Part shown: positions 61,647 through 64,000 of the stretch, piece after piece
Layout of the letters: the number at the start of each line of letters is the position of its first letter
Position numbering within the stretch: position 1 is the stretch's first letter
Assembly (NCBI RefSeq): GCF_000173975.1
Contig: NZ_ACEP01000064.1
Coordinates: 1 to 64,000 of the forward strand
Length of the DNA stretch: 64,000 bases
Direction of reading: 5' to 3'
Source: Anaerobutyricum hallii DSM 3353
GTDB taxonomy: Bacteria; Bacillota; Clostridia; Lachnospirales; Lachnospiraceae
Program-made: the position numbers and the translations under genes
Notes under the pieces: model-generated
Database searches by the model: none
The model's input: the letters and a program-made list of their open reading frames with translations, nothing else
Told to the model about the DNA's origin: nothing

Positions 61647-64000
61647 ATGGCAGATAAAATTATGCTGTTGGACGGACACAGCCTGTTAAACCGGGCATTT
61701 TATGGGCTGCCGGATTTGACGAATGCCGAGGGAAAGCATACGAATGCGGTTCTTGGCTTTTTAAATATCATGCTTCGCTATGTCGAAGAGGAGAAGCCAA
61801 CGCATCTTCTTGTGGCATTTGACCGGAAAGAACCGACCTTCCGTCATATAAAATATAAAGAATATAAAGGGACGAGAAAGCCAATGCCAGCGGAATTACA
61901 TGAGCAGGTTCCGTTGATGAAGGAAGTTTTAAAGACAATGGAAATCCCGATTATCACGCAGGCAGGCATTGAGGCAGATGATATTTTGGGAACAATCGGA
62001 AAAGAAGCCGAGGAAGCTGGATTTGATGTGGCTATTGTATCTGGAGACCGGGATTTATTACAGCTTGCGACAAAAAAAGTAAAAATTAAGATTCCAAAGA
62101 CCAAGGCCTCTGGTACGGTAACAGAGGACTATTATGAGGAAGATGTCCGCGAACTTTACGGCGTGAGCCCAACAGAATTTATTGATATGAAGGGGCTTAT
62201 GGGCGATACTTCCGACAATATTCCAGGAGTTCCTGGTATCGGGGAAAAGACAGCCGCAAAGATTATTAAAGAGTACCATTCCATTGAGAATGCCCATGAG
62301 CATATCGAAGAAATCAAGCCTGCCCGCGCAAAAAATAATCTGCAGGAATACTATGAGCAGGCAATTATGAGCAAAGATCTTGCGACAATTAAAAAAGACT
62401 GCGATATTTCTTATGATTTTAAAGATGCAAAGATTGGAACACTTTTTACAAAGGATGCATACCAGTTATTTAAAGAGTTGGAATTAAAGAGCCTTTTTAA
62501 ATATTTTGGGGAGGACGAAAAGGAAGAAGAGACTTTAGAAGTTGTAAGTACTTTTGACCTGGGCGAAATAGAGAATGCATTTACTTCTATTAAAGAAGAG
62601 GGACAGGCAGCGCTTGGAATTATCGGTGTGAGTGGAAATTGTAAGGGGCTTTCTCTTACATGGAGGGATAATACAGTACTTGCCTTAGTGGGCGGCTTTG
62701 TGACAGAGGACTATTTAAAAGAAAAGATTACAGAGCTTTTAAAAGAAGGAACAGAGCTGATTGTCCTTGATTATAAAGCACTGTTACATTTTTCAGAAGA
62801 AGTGCGAGAGTATGAAAGCCAGATTCAGGATGTAGGTATACAGGCATATTTGTTAAATCCATTACAGTCTGCGTATGACTATGAGGACATTGCAAGAGAT
62901 TACCTTCGTCAGATGCTTCCGTCAAGAAAGGAAGTCTGCGGGAAAAAAGCGTTAGAAGAAGTCTTTTCACAGGAAGAAGAGAAGACAGTGCAGATGGCAG
63001 CCTATCTTTCCTATGTGCCATTCCATGCTTATCCACTTGTACTTGAAAAGTTGAGAGAAGCCGAAATGGAAGAACTCTATCTTACGATTGAGCGTCCAAC
63101 GGTTGCCACGCTTTACGATATGGAAAAGTACGGAATCACAGTAGAAAAGGATGCCTTAAAAGAATATGGCGACCAGCTTGTAGGACGTATTGAAGAGCTG
63201 GAAAAAAATATTTATGAGCAGGCAGGCAAGACATTTAATATCAATTCACCAAAACAGCTTGGTGTCATCTTATTTGAAGATTTAAAGATGCCGTTTGCGA
63301 AAAAGACAAAAACAGGCTACTCCACGAGTGCGGATATTTTAGAGAAGCTGGCACCAGATTATCCGATTGTTTCTAACATTTTAGAATATCGTCAGCTTAC
63401 AAAATTAAAGTCTACCTATGCGGATGGTCTGGCAGCCTTTATTCAGGAGGATGGAAAGATTCACAGTATTTTTCATCAGAAAGTAACGGCAACGGGAAGA
63501 TTATCAAGTTCTGATCCAAACTTACAGAATATCCCGATTCGTATGCCACTTGGCAGGGCGATTCGAAAAGTATTTGTGCCAGATTCAGGTTATGTATTTG
63601 TCAGTGCAGATTACTCTCAGATCGAGCTTCGTGTGCTTGCACATATGGCAGGAGATGAACACCTGATTGATGCGTACCGACATGGAGAAGACATTCACCG
63701 TATGACTGCATCTCAGGTATTTGGTGTACCATTTGAAGAAGTCACTCCGCTGCTTAGAAGAAGTGCAAAGGCAGTAAACTTTGGTATTGTTTACGGTATC
63801 AGTGCGTTTGGTTTAAGTCAGGATTTAAAGATTTCGAGAAAAGAAGCGAGCGAATATATTGATAAATATTTTGCAACATATCCGGGAATTAAGACGTATC
63901 TTGACGGCAATGTAGCATTTGCCAAAAAGGAAGGCTATGTTAAGACGTTATATGGCCGTGTCCGTCCAATTCCAGAACTTTCTTCGAGTAACTTTATGCA
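61647..64000 (+). CDS. polA: DNA polymerase I (truncated by the window end)
   Basis: The first 784 codons, with no stop before the edge. The 5'-3' exonuclease domain has MLLDGHSLLNRAFYGLP, AGIEADDILGTI, SGDRDLLQL and LMGDTSDNIPGVPGIGEKTA. The middle 3'-5' exonuclease-like domain lacks the usual Asp-x-Glu motif and is probably inactive. The polymerase domain has TATGRLSSSDPNLQNIPIR, VSADYSQIELRVLAHM and AKAVNFGIVYGISAFGLSQ. AGGAGG is five bases before the ATG, and a family B hairpin forms its leader. Confidence 0.97.
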   Translation, partial: MADKIMLLDGHSLLNRAFYGLPDLTNAEGKHTNAVLGFLNIMLRYVEEEKPTHLLVAFDRKEPTFRHIKYKEYKGTRKPMPAELHEQVPLMKEVLKTMEIPIITQAGIEADDILGTIGKEAEEAGFDVAIVSGDRDLLQLATKKVKIKIPKTKASGTVTEDYYEEDVRELYGVSPTEFIDMKGLMGDTSDNIPGVPGIGEKTAAKIIKEYHSIENAHEHIEEIKPARAKNNLQEYYEQAIMSKDLATIKKDCDISYDFKDAKIGTLFTKDAYQLFKELELKSLFKYFGEDEKEEETLEVVSTFDLGEIENAFTSIKEEGQAALGIIGVSGNCKGLSLTWRDNTVLALVGGFVTEDYLKEKITELLKEGTELIVLDYKALLHFSEEVREYESQIQDVGIQAYLLNPLQSAYDYEDIARDYLRQMLPSRKEVCGKKALEEVFSQEEEKTVQMAAYLSYVPFHAYPLVLEKLREAEMEELYLTIERPTVATLYDMEKYGITVEKDALKEYGDQLVGRIEELEKNIYEQAGKTFNINSPKQLGVILFEDLKMPFAKKTKTGYSTSADILEKLAPDYPIVSNILEYRQLTKLKSTYADGLAAFIQEDGKIHSIFHQKVTATGRLSSSDPNLQNIPIRMPLGRAIRKVFVPDSGYVFVSADYSQIELRVLAHMAGDEHLIDAYRHGEDIHRMTASQVFGVPFEEVTPLLRRSAKAVNFGIVYGISAFGLSQDLKISRKEASEYIDKYFATYPGIKTYLDGNVAFAKKEGYVKTLYGRVRPIPELSSSNFM

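Overview
The window looks like a chromosomal segment of a low-GC, spore-forming anaerobe of the Clostridia, most likely a Lachnospiraceae member close to Anaerobutyricum / Eubacterium hallii. The evidence is the yqfC-yqfD sporulation pair, the clostridial gene order rimP-nusA-ylxR-ylxQ-infB-rbfA-nrnA-truB-ribF, a DUF6465-type small protein, a PduB-like microcompartment shell protein and PEP-dependent dihydroxyacetone kinase genes. The genus is an inference. Most of the window is ordinary housekeeping DNA; I see no prophage, CRISPR array, rRNA or tRNA.

Layout. 1-7 kb: a DUF4097-like protein and a five-gene peptide/nickel-type ABC importer. 7-13 kb: a CDP-glycerol glycerophosphotransferase, an HEIGH membrane protease-like protein, an unknown anchored protein, pta and gldA. 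13-21 kb: sbcDC, a DMT exporter, a CYTH protein and a lipoprotein. 21-23 kb: a split purine pathway end (archaeal-type IMP cyclohydrolase plus stand-alone AICAR formyltransferase) with an IS605 tnpB relic between them. 23-27 kb: a DUF6465 protein, hisHF, an S66 peptidase homologue and rpsU. 27.5-29.7 kb: dhaKLM, which with gldA converts glycerol to dihydroxyacetone phosphate. 30-37 kb: yqfC-yqfD-phoH-ybeY, two flavoproteins, DUF896 and 5-formyl-THF cyclo-ligase. 37.5-43 kb: a TetR regulator divergent from an MMPL transporter and a secreted coiled-coil protein. 43-51.5 kb: the nusA-infB operon. 51.9-64 kb: a cytidylate-kinase-like protein, a flavodoxin-like reductase, an orphan BMC-T shell gene, pyruvate carboxylase, M16 and M18 peptidases, an anti-sigma-like zinc-finger protein and polA, which runs off the end.

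The unexpected content is intergenic. Three families of palindromic elements recur. Family A (eight cored copies plus two collapsed ones) has a conserved ~70-base core between arms of 26-33 bp that are perfectly complementary within a copy but different at every locus. Where the neighbouring gene is visible, the core reads in its sense direction and the element starts at or near its stop codon. Family B (five copies) sits at a fixed 8-10 bases upstream of an AGGAGG ribosome binding site. Family C is a MITE-like element with 17-bp terminal repeats. Family A is my best candidate for an undescribed system: a 3'-end RNA or DNA hairpin element whose arms are continually made complementary at each site.
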